This document shows, one piece after another, positions 27,261 through 35,649 of a stretch of DNA of 64,000 nt. Location of the stretch: positions 1-64,000 of the forward strand of contig JBDTRG010000160.1 of the NCBI GenBank assembly GCA_039931775.1. Reading direction: 5' to 3'. This DNA is from CAIWHR01 sp039931775 (GTDB lineage: Bacteria; Pseudomonadota; Gammaproteobacteria; Burkholderiales; Casimicrobiaceae). How positions within the stretch are numbered: position 1 is the stretch's first letter; each line of letters begins with the position of its first letter. The notes beneath the pieces were generated by a model that did not search any database, was not told the DNA's origin, and saw only the letters and a program-made list of their open reading frames with translations. The translations under genes and the position numbers were made by a program.

Positions 27261-28034
27261 TTAGGCCGGCAGCGTCCAGAACGCGTCGTTCGCGCAAACA
27301 CCCGCAACGGCTTGTGCGGCGGCTTCCAGAAGCAGCTGGCCCTTTTCCGCCGTTGCGGTGCGCGGATCGCCGATGGCGCCGTGGCTGGTTCGCACCTTGA
27401 ACGATCGCCAGCGATGTACCGCGTCGCTGCCCGCAACCTCGACGAGTTCGGGCGCCGTCGGGCCGACGGCGCCGCTCGCGCGGCTCATGTCGACCAGATC
27501 AGGGGCCAATGCAAGCAGCATCGACGTCTCCGCCTCGCAGGCGTGACGCACCGTCGTCTGCCGCTCGAGAATCCGGGCGAAATCGTCCTTGGCCAGGAGC
27601 CAGTAGGTGGTCGTCGCAATCGGTGCCTCGAGCTCGACCGCCAATTCGTTGACGGCGACGTTCAGAGCCATGATGTTGCCGCCGTGGCCGTTGAGGATCA
27701 GTATCCGCCGAAACCCGTCGCGAACCATCGACCGGCAAAGACATTGCAACAGTGTGAAAAAGGCGTGGAAGTCGAGTGACAGCGTACCGCCCAGACTCAT
27801 GTGGTGCTCGGCGAGTCCGCTCCAGACGGTGGGTGCGACGACGATTGGCGTCGTTGCGGCGATCTTCCTTGCCGCGCGCCGGGCGATCTCGCCGGCGAGC
27901 AACGCGTCGACCTGGGTTGGCAGGTGCGGACCGTGCTGCTCGGTCGAGCCGACCGGCAGGATCACCACAGCGTTGCGTGCGGCCAGCGCGTTGATTTCCG
28001 CCGCCTTCAGCCGCCACCATTCGACTTCGGTCAT
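27261..28034 (-). CDS. Creatininase-family amidohydrolase
   Basis: A 257-residue protein of the creatininase/MftE family. Metal ligands and active-site motifs are visible: PVGSTEQHGPHLPTQVDALLAG (Glu, His, Asp) near residues 27-45, LNGHGGN near 115, and HACEAETSMLL near 163. Members hydrolyse cyclic or linear amides: creatinine, formylamino-pyrimidine (ArfB) or peptide tails. ATG at 28034 is favoured over GTG at 28037 because GGAGG lies five bases away. It overlaps the stop of the ABC ATPase gene, so it belongs to the transporter operon. Its likely task is to open an amide bond in the imported compound; which one is unknown. Confidence 0.86.
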   Translation of the reverse strand: MTEVEWWRLKAAEINALAARNAVVILPVGSTEQHGPHLPTQVDALLAGEIARRAARKIAATTPIVVAPTVWSGLAEHHMSLGGTLSLDFHAFFTLLQCLCRSMVRDGFRRILILNGHGGNIMALNVAVNELAVELEAPIATTTYWLLAKDDFARILERQTTVRHACEAETSMLLALAPDLVDMSRASGAVGPTAPELVEVAGSDAVHRWRSFKVRTSHGAIGDPRTATAEKGQLLLEAAAQAVAGVCANDAFWTLPA

Positions 28035-28822
28035 CACGTCCTCCTTGTACTGCCCTCGCGCTCCAGCAACCGTTCCAGGAAGGCGCGGGTTCTGGGTTCT
28101 GCGGGCTCGGCGAAAATCCGATCGGGCGGCGCGCGTTCGACGATGACGCCGCGGTCCATGAAGATCACGTCATCGGCGACATCGCGGGCGAAGCCCATCT
28201 CGTGCGTCACGACCAGCATCGTCATACCGCGTTCGACCAGGCCGCGCATCGTCTTCAGCACCTCGCCGACAAGCTCCGGATCGAGGGCCGAGGTGACCTC
28301 GTCGAACAGCATGACCCGCGGACGCATCGCGAGCGCGCGCGCGATCGCCGCCCGTTGCTGTTGCCCTCCCGAGAGCCGCGAAGGATAAGCGTCGCGCTTG
28401 TCCTCGAGACCCACGCGCGTCAAGAGCTCGATCGCCAGGCCCTCGGCCTCGGCGGCGGGTACGCCCATCACCCGGCGCGGGGCGAGCGTGACGTTCTCCA
28501 TGACCGTCAGGTGGGGAAACAGATTGAAGCTTTGGAACACCATGCCGATGTCGTGGCGCAGCGCGCGCAAAGTGGCGGTATCGGGGAGTGGCCCGATATC
28601 CTCGCTGCCGCGCGACACGAGCTTTCCATCGATCAGGATTCGGCCGCTCTGGATCTCCTCCAGTCGGGCGAGGCAGCGCAGCAGTGTGCTCTTGCCTGAA
28701 CCGCTGGGGCCGATAACGACCAGTACCTGCCCTGTTGCGACGGCGAGATCGACGCGATCCAGCACCGTATCCGCGCCATAGCGTTTGGTCAGCTGTTCCA
28801 GGACGATCAGCGGGTCCGCCAT
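28034..28822 (-). CDS. Polar amino acid-type ABC transporter ATP-binding protein
   Basis: A 262-residue ATPase of the GlnQ/HisP class. Walker A is GPSGSGKST near residue 38, the Q-loop MVFQSFNLFPHLTV, signature LSGGQQQRAAIARALA, and Walker B VMLFDEVTSALDPE. It powers uptake by the two permeases encoded upstream. It ends inside the creatininase gene start and follows its permease directly, so the transporter and hydrolase are made together. Confidence 0.93.
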   Translation of the reverse strand: MADPLIVLEQLTKRYGADTVLDRVDLAVATGQVLVVIGPSGSGKSTLLRCLARLEEIQSGRILIDGKLVSRGSEDIGPLPDTATLRALRHDIGMVFQSFNLFPHLTVMENVTLAPRRVMGVPAAEAEGLAIELLTRVGLEDKRDAYPSRLSGGQQQRAAIARALAMRPRVMLFDEVTSALDPELVGEVLKTMRGLVERGMTMLVVTHEMGFARDVADDVIFMDRGVIVERAPPDRIFAEPAEPRTRAFLERLLEREGSTRRT

Positions 28823-29488
28823 TTAGGCACGGTCAGCGGCAAAGCGCCGCTCGACGGCATGGAAGGCGAGCGCGATCGGATAGGTCAGAACGAAATAGGC
28901 AATGGCGACAATGGTGAGAGTCTCCACCGGACGAAACGTTTCGTTGGCCACGAGCTGGCCGACGCGCAAGAGCTCGGGCGTGCCGATGGCGGACGCCAGC
29001 GCCGTGCCCTTGATGAGGTAGATGACCGTGGTACTGGTCGGCGGCAACACCTTTCGCGCGGCTTGCGGCAGGATGACGAAGCGCAACGTATCGAACCCAC
29101 TGAGGCCGAGTACCCGCGCCGCCTGCCATTGGGTACGGTCGACGCCGGCGATGCCGGCGCGGAAAATCTCTGCGAAGAACGCCGCAATGTTGAGGCCGAG
29201 GGCGACCGCCGCGGCCCCGAACGCACCCAGGTCCACACCGAAAACGCTGGGCAGCCCATAGTACAGCCAGACGATCTGGACCAGGGGCGGGGTCGTGCGA
29301 AAGAACTCGATGTAGACGTAGGCCGGCCAATCCAGCGCCTTCTGCCGCGAAAGGCGCGCCAGCGCGAGCGCGAGCCCGAGCACGAGGCCCAGAGTCACGC
29401 TCGTAAGGCTCAACCAAAGCGTCAGCCAGGCGCCGTTGATAAGGTCGGGCAGGTACTCGAGGATCCTGCCGAACTGGAAGTCGCCCAC
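28823..29488 (-). CDS. Polar amino acid-type ABC transporter permease
   Basis: A 221-residue HisM/GlnP-type permease with about five membrane segments. The N-terminus GAWLTLWLSLTSVTLGLVLG and YIEFFRTTPPLVQIVWLYYGLP are diagnostic. The EAA loop reads RTQWQAARVLGLSGFDTLRFVILPQA. It sits between the binding-protein gene and the ATPase gene, its stop directly adjoining the ATPase start. It probably pairs with the second permease at 30399-31064 to form a heterodimer. Confidence 0.92.
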   Translation of the reverse strand: MGDFQFGRILEYLPDLINGAWLTLWLSLTSVTLGLVLGLALALARLSRQKALDWPAYVYIEFFRTTPPLVQIVWLYYGLPSVFGVDLGAFGAAAVALGLNIAAFFAEIFRAGIAGVDRTQWQAARVLGLSGFDTLRFVILPQAARKVLPPTSTTVIYLIKGTALASAIGTPELLRVGQLVANETFRPVETLTIVAIAYFVLTYPIALAFHAVERRFAADRA

Positions 29489-29506
29489 GGCGTCGAACTT
29501 TGGAGT

Positions 29507-30325
29507 CTAGTTGGCCGCCTTGATCTGCGCCTCGGTCATGTACTGCTTGGTCAGCGCGTCGAGCTGTCCGGATTCGCGCAGCTTCCTGACGAAGTCGTCG
29601 ATGTACGCGCCCATCTTCTTGTCGCCCTTCAGGTAGGCGTAGCCGACCTTGCAGGCGCGCACGTCCAATGGCTTGTTGTGGCCGGGAACGATGCGCAGCT
29701 TGTCGCCGAACGACGCCAGCGCAACCGTGGTCTGGATGGGAGTATCGAGCACCACGGCGTCGGCGCGACCGGCCACGACCTCCTGGATCAGGTCGGCCGA
29801 CGTCGATTGACCGAAGCCTTTGAGCGTCGCTTTGGGCGCAACTTCCTTGGCCACGGACTCGGACCACGATCCGCTCGGCACCGCGAAGATGACCTCGGGG
29901 CGATTGAACGACTCGACCGTCGTCAGTCCCTTCGGGTTGCTGGCGAGCGTCGTCAAGGTCGCGCCGATCGTGATGTAGCTCTCGCTGAAATCGACGACCT
30001 CCTTGCGTTTGTCGGTGATGCATATGGCCGGGACGATGTCCCATTTCTTGGCCTCAATCCCGGCAACGGCCGTCGCCCATTCGGAATTGATGATGTTCAG
30101 CTTCACTTTCAGGTCGGCAGCCATGCGCTTCATGATTTCGACATCGATACCGACGTATTCCCCGCTCGGTCGCGGGGATATCAGCGGCCGGTACAGCACG
30201 CCGGCCACTCTCAACTCGCCGCGCTGCTTGATGTCGTCCAGCACGCTTTGCGCGACCGCCATGGAAGGCGAGACCGACGCCAGCAGAAACGCGGCGGCGC
30301 CTGCGACAAACGTCATTCTCATCAT
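29507..30325 (-). CDS. Amino acid-type ABC transporter binding protein (family 3)
   Basis: A 272-residue periplasmic binding protein. A signal peptide covers about residues 1-25 (VAGAAAFLLASVSPSMAVAQ). The family 3 pattern follows: IKQRGELRVAGVLYRPL, YVGIDVEIMKRMAADL, ITDKRKEVVDFSESYITIG and GRADAVVLDTPI. AAGGAGT lies eight bases before the ATG at 30325. The ligand contact usually given as Arg in amino acid binding proteins (the R of TxxR) corresponds here to DKRKEVVDF. The true ligand may be a charged amino acid or an N-substituted relative; it cannot be told from the sequence. Confidence 0.9.
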   Translation of the reverse strand: MMRMTFVAGAAAFLLASVSPSMAVAQSVLDDIKQRGELRVAGVLYRPLISPRPSGEYVGIDVEIMKRMAADLKVKLNIINSEWATAVAGIEAKKWDIVPAICITDKRKEVVDFSESYITIGATLTTLASNPKGLTTVESFNRPEVIFAVPSGSWSESVAKEVAPKATLKGFGQSTSADLIQEVVAGRADAVVLDTPIQTTVALASFGDKLRIVPGHNKPLDVRACKVGYAYLKGDKKMGAYIDDFVRKLRESGQLDALTKQYMTEAQIKAAN

Positions 30326-30398
30326 GATTCGTTACTCCTTGTCATGCGGGTCGGATAACCCGCGGTTGCCGGCGCCTGGGTGCTTCGATGCCAGGCAT

Positions 30399-31064
30399 CT
30401 AATCGCTGCGGAAAGCCAGGCTGCTTCGGCGCTCGAGCGCGGCGGCCACCAGCACCAGCGGCCAGGTCAGAACGAAATAGATCAACGCGACGAGCGTCAG
30501 GACCTCGATCGGCCGAAAGTTCTGCGAGGCGAGGATCCAGCCGCGGTTCATGATCTCGGGCAAGGCGATCACCGCGGCGAGCGAGGATTGCTTCAGCAGG
30601 CTGACCAGCGTGTTGCAGGACGGAGCCAGGATGAGGCGCAGCGTTTGAGGCAGAACGATGCACCAGAGGCGCTGCAAGGCCGAAAGCCCGAGCATCTGAC
30701 CCGCATCCCATTGCCCGCGTGGCACCGCCAGAATCCCGCCGCGAAACGTCTCGGCCATCTGCGCGCTGGTGCTGCACGCAAGCGCGCCCGCCACCACGCT
30801 GAAGGCGTCGAGCCGGATACCGGCGATCACCGGCAGTGCGTAGTAGGCCCAGACGATGTGCACCAGCGGCGGCGTCGTGCGGAAGAATTCGATCCAGGCC
30901 AGCGCCACGGCGCTGACGATCGGAATGCGGCGGAGGCGCGCCAGGGCAATCGGCAGCGCGGCGAGCGTACCGACGGCGAACGCTGCGGCCGTCAGTCCAA
31001 GCGTCAGCGGAATGCCCAGAAGCAGCGTCGGGAGATCGCCGATGACCGCGTCGAAGCGAAACAT
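30399..31064 (-). CDS. Polar amino acid-type ABC transporter permease, second subunit
   Basis: A 221-residue permease like the one at 28823-29488, with WIEFFRTTPPLVHIVWAYYALP and the EAA loop RGQWDAGQMLGLSALQRLWCIVLPQ. It is the first gene of the operon permease - binding protein - permease - ATPase - creatininase. The 73 bp to the binding-protein gene hold only a ribosome-binding site. It is divergent to the enolase-superfamily gene, which starts 99 bp away. Confidence 0.91.
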   Translation of the reverse strand: MFRFDAVIGDLPTLLLGIPLTLGLTAAAFAVGTLAALPIALARLRRIPIVSAVALAWIEFFRTTPPLVHIVWAYYALPVIAGIRLDAFSVVAGALACSTSAQMAETFRGGILAVPRGQWDAGQMLGLSALQRLWCIVLPQTLRLILAPSCNTLVSLLKQSSLAAVIALPEIMNRGWILASQNFRPIEVLTLVALIYFVLTWPLVLVAAALERRSSLAFRSD

Positions 31065-31106
31065 CGTTCCCCCGCACGCTCTCTAAGGCCAAACTTTCGT
31101 CATTCA

Positions 31107-31134
31107 TTGTCTCCGAGTCGGTTGAGGATATAAA
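31107..31134 (+). promoter_or_regulatory. Candidate promoter of the enolase-superfamily/amidohydrolase operon
   Basis: TTGTCT (31107-31112) and TATAAA (31129-31134) are 16 bp apart, a fair sigma-70 match, with a start expected near 31141 and the gene starting at 31164. The surrounding 99-bp divergent region is short enough for one regulator to control both operons. No regulator gene is adjacent. Confidence 0.45.
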
Positions 31135-31163
31135 GTATTAGCCGTGAAGCGTCAAGGAAACCC

Positions 31164-32294
31164 ATGAAAATCACCCAAGTCAGAATCGTACCGGTCTGGT
31201 GTCCGCGTCGCCGCGCCTATGGCGGCGTGACGCGCACGGCGCTCGGACCGGCGGCCATGTCGGACTACGCGATCGTATTTGTCGACACCGATGCCGGCAT
31301 CACCGGACTCGGTGAAGTGTGTTCGGTCTTCAAGCGCCGCGGCGCGGTACTGCACAAGGATGTCGAGCTCGCGTTGGCGCCCGCGGTGATTGGCGAGGAT
31401 CCGTTCCGCATCGCGCATCTCATTCAGAGGATGGATCGCGCGCTGGACGCTGTCGAGGAAGGCAAGGCGGCGATCGAGATGGCTCTGTGGGACATCGTCG
31501 GCAAGGCGCTTGGAACGCCGGTCTACAACCTTCTCGGCGGCAAGGTTCGCGAGCGGGTCCCGCTCAGCTATTCGATACCGTTCGGCAAGGCGGGTCCGAT
31601 GGCTGAACTTGCGCAGGAGCGCGTGCGCGCCGGGCACAGGACCATCAAGGTGAAGGTCGGGAGCGAGGATGCTGCGGCGGATATCGAGGGCGTTCGAGCG
31701 GTGCGCGAGGCCATCGGGCCAGAGATCAAGTTGCGCGTCGACGGCAACATGGGCTGGCCGACCGCCAAGCATGCGATCCGGATGATTCGAATCATGGAGC
31801 AATGGGATCTGGAGCTCGTCGAGCAGCCGCTGGCCGCGCATGACCTCGACGGCATGGCCGAGGTCCGCCAGTCCATCGGCGTTCCGCTGATGGCGGACGA
31901 GAGCATCCGCAACCCGCGCAGCGCGATGGACGTCATCCGCCGCGGCGCCGCGGACATCGCCAATGTCTACGTGACGGAGGCCGGCGGCCTCTTCAACGCG
32001 TCGCGGATCTTCGGAATGTGCGAAGCAGCAGGAATGCCCTGCATGATCGGCAGCATGCCGGAGTTCGGGATCGGCACCGCAGCGCAGATCCATCTCGGCG
32101 TCGCGATGACCAATCTCGGCCCCGACAGCGATACGTGCGGCGTCTTGTACCACGCCGAGGACCTGCTGACGACGCCGCTGCGCATCGAGAACGGGTTCGC
32201 CTACCCGCCGGAAGGTCCGGGGCTGGGCGTCGAGATCGACATGGATGTATTGGAGCGCTGGCGACGCAACGGGCCATCCGGCCAGAATGCCTGA
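31164..32294 (+). CDS. Enolase-superfamily protein, muconate lactonizing enzyme-like, lacking the second catalytic lysine
   Basis: A 376-residue protein with the capping domain (1-130) and TIM barrel of the mandelate racemase/muconate lactonizing enzyme branch. The KxK base pair is Lys162 and Lys164 (IKVKVG). Metal ligands are Asp193 (VDGN), Glu220 (VEQP) and Asp245 (ADES). Where MLE has its second lysine (in NxKxxxxGG) this protein has Tyr269 (NVYVTEAGG), and Glu300 sits in GSMPEFGIG. Enzymes in this group abstract a proton next to a carboxylate, as racemases, epimerases, cycloisomerases or dehydratases. The missing lysine argues against racemisation by two bases. ATG at 31164 follows AAGGAAA. 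The amidohydrolase gene starts 16 bp downstream. Confidence 0.88.
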   Translation: MKITQVRIVPVWCPRRRAYGGVTRTALGPAAMSDYAIVFVDTDAGITGLGEVCSVFKRRGAVLHKDVELALAPAVIGEDPFRIAHLIQRMDRALDAVEEGKAAIEMALWDIVGKALGTPVYNLLGGKVRERVPLSYSIPFGKAGPMAELAQERVRAGHRTIKVKVGSEDAAADIEGVRAVREAIGPEIKLRVDGNMGWPTAKHAIRMIRIMEQWDLELVEQPLAAHDLDGMAEVRQSIGVPLMADESIRNPRSAMDVIRRGAADIANVYVTEAGGLFNASRIFGMCEAAGMPCMIGSMPEFGIGTAAQIHLGVAMTNLGPDSDTCGVLYHAEDLLTTPLRIENGFAYPPEGPGLGVEIDMDVLERWRRNGPSGQNA

Positions 32295-32310
32295 CCACCG
32301 GGGGGAACCC

Positions 32311-33729
32311 ATGAACAACGTAACGCCGCAGGATTGCGACATACTGATCCGCAACGCCTGCGTGCTGACGATGGATGGGCGCCGGACGATGCTGCCCTCG
32401 GGAGCGATCGCGATCTCCGGCCATGGCATCGTGGCGGCCGGTCCCGAGCGCGAGGTCGCGGGTGCGTGGCGTGCGAAGTCGACGATCGACGCGCGGGGCG
32501 GCATCGTGCATCCCGGCTATGTCGACGCGCACCTGCACGTGAACGCGCAGACCTGCCGCGGCTACTTTCGCGGCGACGCGAGCAAAGGCGCGGGCCAAGG
32601 CCCGAAATACGCGGATTGGAAAGCGGCGCTCGGTCCCGAGGACGAACGCGCGGCGGCGGCGCTGGCTTGCGTCGAACTGCTACGCCACGGCGTCACGACC
32701 TTTGTCGAGCCGGGCAGCGCGTTCGAGCCGGATGCCGTCGCCGAGGCAACGCAGGCCGTCGGCGTCCGCTGTTCGCTCGCCGATCCTTACCTATGGGACG
32801 ACACGTCGCTGATGAGCCTGATTCCGGGCCTCGCCAGCGACAGCCTGTTCGCGCGCGTCCCGCCGCAACACGACCGGTGCATGAAGCTGCTGGGCGGTCA
32901 GCTGTTCCGCAATCGCGACAAGAGCGGCATCCTGCACGGCCATGTCGCACTGTATGGCGAGGGCACGGCATCGGACGCGCTGCTGCGCGCCGCGAAGCAC
33001 CTGGCCGACCGCGAGGGTGTCGTGATGAACAGCCACATCGGCTACGACATCGATCTCGCGGAAGCGATGGAGAAGCAGTGGAAGCAGCCGCGCTTTCTCC
33101 ATCTCGCCGAACTCGGCGTCATCGGTCCGAACTCGCTCTTCGTCCACATGAACCTGATCCGGGACGAAGAGGTGGAGACGATTCTGTCCTCCGGCTTGTC
33201 GATGGTCTGGTGTCCATTGGCCTACATGTCGCGCGGTACGCCGTTGCGCCTGCGCACGCGGATTCCGGAGATGAAGGCGCGCGGCGGCCATGTCGCGTTG
33301 GGCACGGACTCGGCGCGGCAATGTTCGGCCGGCGATTTCGGCTTCCTCGCTCTGCATCTGGCGGGTGAGGCCGGCTACCCGACGGTCTCGGAGGATATCC
33401 TGGAGATGCTGACTTTGGGGGGCGCGCGGGCCGCGGGTCTTTCCGACATCATAGGCAGCATCGAGGTAGGCAAGCGAGCCGACATCGTCGTGCGCGCGCC
33501 CGATCTCGCCGAGATGGGACCCGGCGTCGACCAGGCTCATCAGTTGGTCGCGGTGGGCCACGGACCTACCGCGGACACGGTGCTGGTCAATGGTCGGGTC
33601 GTGTTGCGAGACGGAAGCCCCGTTCTTGTCGACGCCAATTCGGTCGTGGCGGAGGCTCGCGTGTCCACCCGGCGGATGGCTGAAAAGCTCGGCCTCGGCG
33701 ATCCGGGAATCTGGCCGCGAGTCCATTGA
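32311..33729 (+). CDS. TRZ/ATZ-type metal-dependent amidohydrolase
   Basis: A 472-residue member of the amidohydrolase superfamily (AtzA/TrzN/cytosine deaminase-like branch). The metal-binding HxH is His74 and His76 (VDAHLHVN), followed by a histidine in MNSHIGYD, another in FVHMN, and the aspartate in GTDSARQ. The C-terminal beta domain returns with GSIEVGKRADIVV and TVLVNGRVV. Such enzymes deaminate or dechlorinate ring compounds or hydrolyse guanidino and imino groups. ATG at 32311 has a purine-rich GGGGGAA before it. It forms an operon with the enolase-superfamily gene, divergent to a transporter with a creatininase; a common nitrogen-containing substrate is likely. Confidence 0.86.
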   Translation: MNNVTPQDCDILIRNACVLTMDGRRTMLPSGAIAISGHGIVAAGPEREVAGAWRAKSTIDARGGIVHPGYVDAHLHVNAQTCRGYFRGDASKGAGQGPKYADWKAALGPEDERAAAALACVELLRHGVTTFVEPGSAFEPDAVAEATQAVGVRCSLADPYLWDDTSLMSLIPGLASDSLFARVPPQHDRCMKLLGGQLFRNRDKSGILHGHVALYGEGTASDALLRAAKHLADREGVVMNSHIGYDIDLAEAMEKQWKQPRFLHLAELGVIGPNSLFVHMNLIRDEEVETILSSGLSMVWCPLAYMSRGTPLRLRTRIPEMKARGGHVALGTDSARQCSAGDFGFLALHLAGEAGYPTVSEDILEMLTLGGARAAGLSDIIGSIEVGKRADIVVRAPDLAEMGPGVDQAHQLVAVGHGPTADTVLVNGRVVLRDGSPVLVDANSVVAEARVSTRRMAEKLGLGDPGIWPRVH

Positions 33730-33737
33730 GCGCGGAA

Positions 33738-34391
33738 ATGCCGCTCAACCTCTTCAGCCGACTGATGCCGCCGGAAGAGAGCTTTACCGCTCTTTTCTGC
33801 GAGCAGGCGCAGCACATTCTCCAGGCCGCACAGCAATTGCGGCAGATGATCGTGGAAGACGCCGACGCGGACCCCCATGTGGCAGCAATTCGCGCCATCG
33901 AGACGGCCGCTGACGCGGTCGCCAAGAAGATCTTTATCGCTGCCAATCGCACCTTCAACGCACCGATCGATCGCGAGGACATCCTCCAGCTCGCGCATGT
34001 GCTGGACGACGCCGTGGACCTCATCGAAGATACCGCCAAAGGTATCCAGCGGTACGACGTGCACAAATTTCCGCCGGAGATGTGGGCGATGGCCGATGCG
34101 ATCGTCCAAAGCGCCGAACTCCTGCGCAAGGTCATGCCGTTTCTGGATTCCGTCACAAAGGACCACAAGGCCATATTCGCCCTGTGCGAGGAGATCGGTC
34201 ACATCGAGGGGAGAGCCGATGAGTCATTCGATCAGGCGCTGACGAAGTTGCGCTCAGAGCTGCGCGCCGGCGAGATCGAAACGGCAGGTTATATCGATCG
34301 CAAGGAACTCTATGAACTGATCGAAAACGTCGTCGACAAATGCGACGACATCGCCAACGCCGTTCAGTCGATCACCACCAAGCACGTTTGA
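33738..34391 (+). CDS. DUF47 (PhoU-like) protein associated with phosphate transporter
   Basis: A 217-residue all-helical protein of the TIGR00153/DUF47 family, related to PhoU. It starts MPLNLFSRLMPPEESFTALF and carries the ExxxD-type metal-binding repeats (IETAADAVAKKIF, HVLDDAVDLIEDTA, NVVDKCDDIANAV). Members sit beside low-affinity PiT transporters and are thought to control them. The ATG at 33738 is used; a TTG at 33726 is also possible. It lies 32 bp before the PiT gene. Confidence 0.88.
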   Translation: MPLNLFSRLMPPEESFTALFCEQAQHILQAAQQLRQMIVEDADADPHVAAIRAIETAADAVAKKIFIAANRTFNAPIDREDILQLAHVLDDAVDLIEDTAKGIQRYDVHKFPPEMWAMADAIVQSAELLRKVMPFLDSVTKDHKAIFALCEEIGHIEGRADESFDQALTKLRSELRAGEIETAGYIDRKELYELIENVVDKCDDIANAVQSITTKHV

Positions 34392-34423
34392 ACGCCGGGA
34401 TGGCGTAAGCAGGCGAGATCGTC

Positions 34424-35428
34424 ATGGATGGCACCGCGCTCGGTCTCCCCATTCTGATCGGCCTGATCGCCGTGGCATTGCTGTTCGATTTCCTGAACGG
34501 CCTGCACGATGCGGCCAATTCGATCGCCACGGTGGTTGCTACGCGCGTGTTGCGGCCCCAGACAGCGGTCATTTGGGCGGCATTCTTCAATTTCGTCGCT
34601 TTTGCCGTGTTCGGGCTGCACGTGGCGCAAACGGTCGGCACCGGCATCGTCAACCCCGGCGTCGTGGATGGCAGCGTCATTTTCGGCGCGCTGACGGGAG
34701 CCATCGTCTGGAATGTCGTCACCTGGCGACTGGGCATTCCCTCCAGCAGCAGTCATGCACTGATCGGCGGCCTGGCCGGTGCCGGGATCGCGAAGGCGGG
34801 CCCGGCCGCGATTGTCTCCAGCGGTCTCGCCATGACGGCACTGGGCATCGTGCTGTCGCCGTTGCTCGGCTTCGTGCTGGCGCAGTTGTTGGTGGTGATC
34901 GTCCATTGGACCAATCGGCGCTCAACTCCGTTCGCCGTGGATCGTCGGTTTCGCATCCTGCAACTTCTTTCGGCGTCGATGTATTCGCTCGGCCACGGCG
35001 GCAACGACGCGCAGAAGACGATGGGGATCATTGCGGTTCTGCTCTATTCGCAGGGCATGCTCGGCGCGCAGTTTCATGTCCCGTTTTGGGTAGTGCTGAG
35101 CTGCCAGGCAGCAATGGGTTTCGGCACCCTGTTCGGAGGGTGGCGGATCGTCCACACGATGGGATCGCGCATTACTCATCTGAAACCGATTCAGGGCTTC
35201 TGCGCGGAGACCGGCGGTGCGATCACGCTGTTCATCGCGACCGGCCTGGGCGTCCCCGTGTCGACCACGCACACCATCACGGGAGCCATCGTCGGCGTGG
35301 GCGCCGCGCGCCGGGCGTCGGCCGTGCGCTGGAACGTCGCGCAGCGCATAGTCATCGCCTGGGTGATCACGTTGCCGGCGGCAGCCCTGATCGCCGCGGT
35401 GACGTACAGGATGGCTCGCCTGTCTTGA
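34424..35428 (+). CDS. Inorganic phosphate transporter, PiT family
   Basis: A 334-residue membrane protein with about ten helices. It has the duplicated PiT signatures: FLNGLHDAANSIATVVATRVL near residue 26 and SLGHGGNDAQKTMGI near residue 190. The family imports phosphate, often as a metal-phosphate complex, driven by protons, at low affinity. Length matches short bacterial PiT proteins (E. coli PitA is longer, with an extra loop). It follows the DUF47 gene. Confidence 0.92.
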   Translation: MDGTALGLPILIGLIAVALLFDFLNGLHDAANSIATVVATRVLRPQTAVIWAAFFNFVAFAVFGLHVAQTVGTGIVNPGVVDGSVIFGALTGAIVWNVVTWRLGIPSSSSHALIGGLAGAGIAKAGPAAIVSSGLAMTALGIVLSPLLGFVLAQLLVVIVHWTNRRSTPFAVDRRFRILQLLSASMYSLGHGGNDAQKTMGIIAVLLYSQGMLGAQFHVPFWVVLSCQAAMGFGTLFGGWRIVHTMGSRITHLKPIQGFCAETGGAITLFIATGLGVPVSTTHTITGAIVGVGAARRASAVRWNVAQRIVIAWVITLPAAALIAAVTYRMARLS

Positions 35429-35649
35429 CCGTGCATTCGTCCTGCGCAAATGCCAGGCGCTGCAATGGAAGTGACAGGTCACGCCAGCCGCAAAGCAGTG
35501 CTGTGGACTCGTTTACATGTCGGAAGGCGATTTCCTTTCCGGCCCTTCGGCAGCACGGCCGGGGACCCGGCCCGCTGGCGTGACGGCGACCGGATACTAC
35601 GCGTCAGCGCCACCGCGTCTAAGCTCCTGCTCGCCATCTACCGAGGCAC
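35429..35649. other. Convergent intergenic region with a GC-rich hairpin
   Basis: This 221-bp gap separates the ends of the PiT gene (plus) and the SDR gene (minus). GGCCGG and CCGGCC at 35557-35572 can form a small hairpin, but without a T run on either strand. No gene-like reading frame, RNA or promoter was recognised. Confidence 0.4.
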
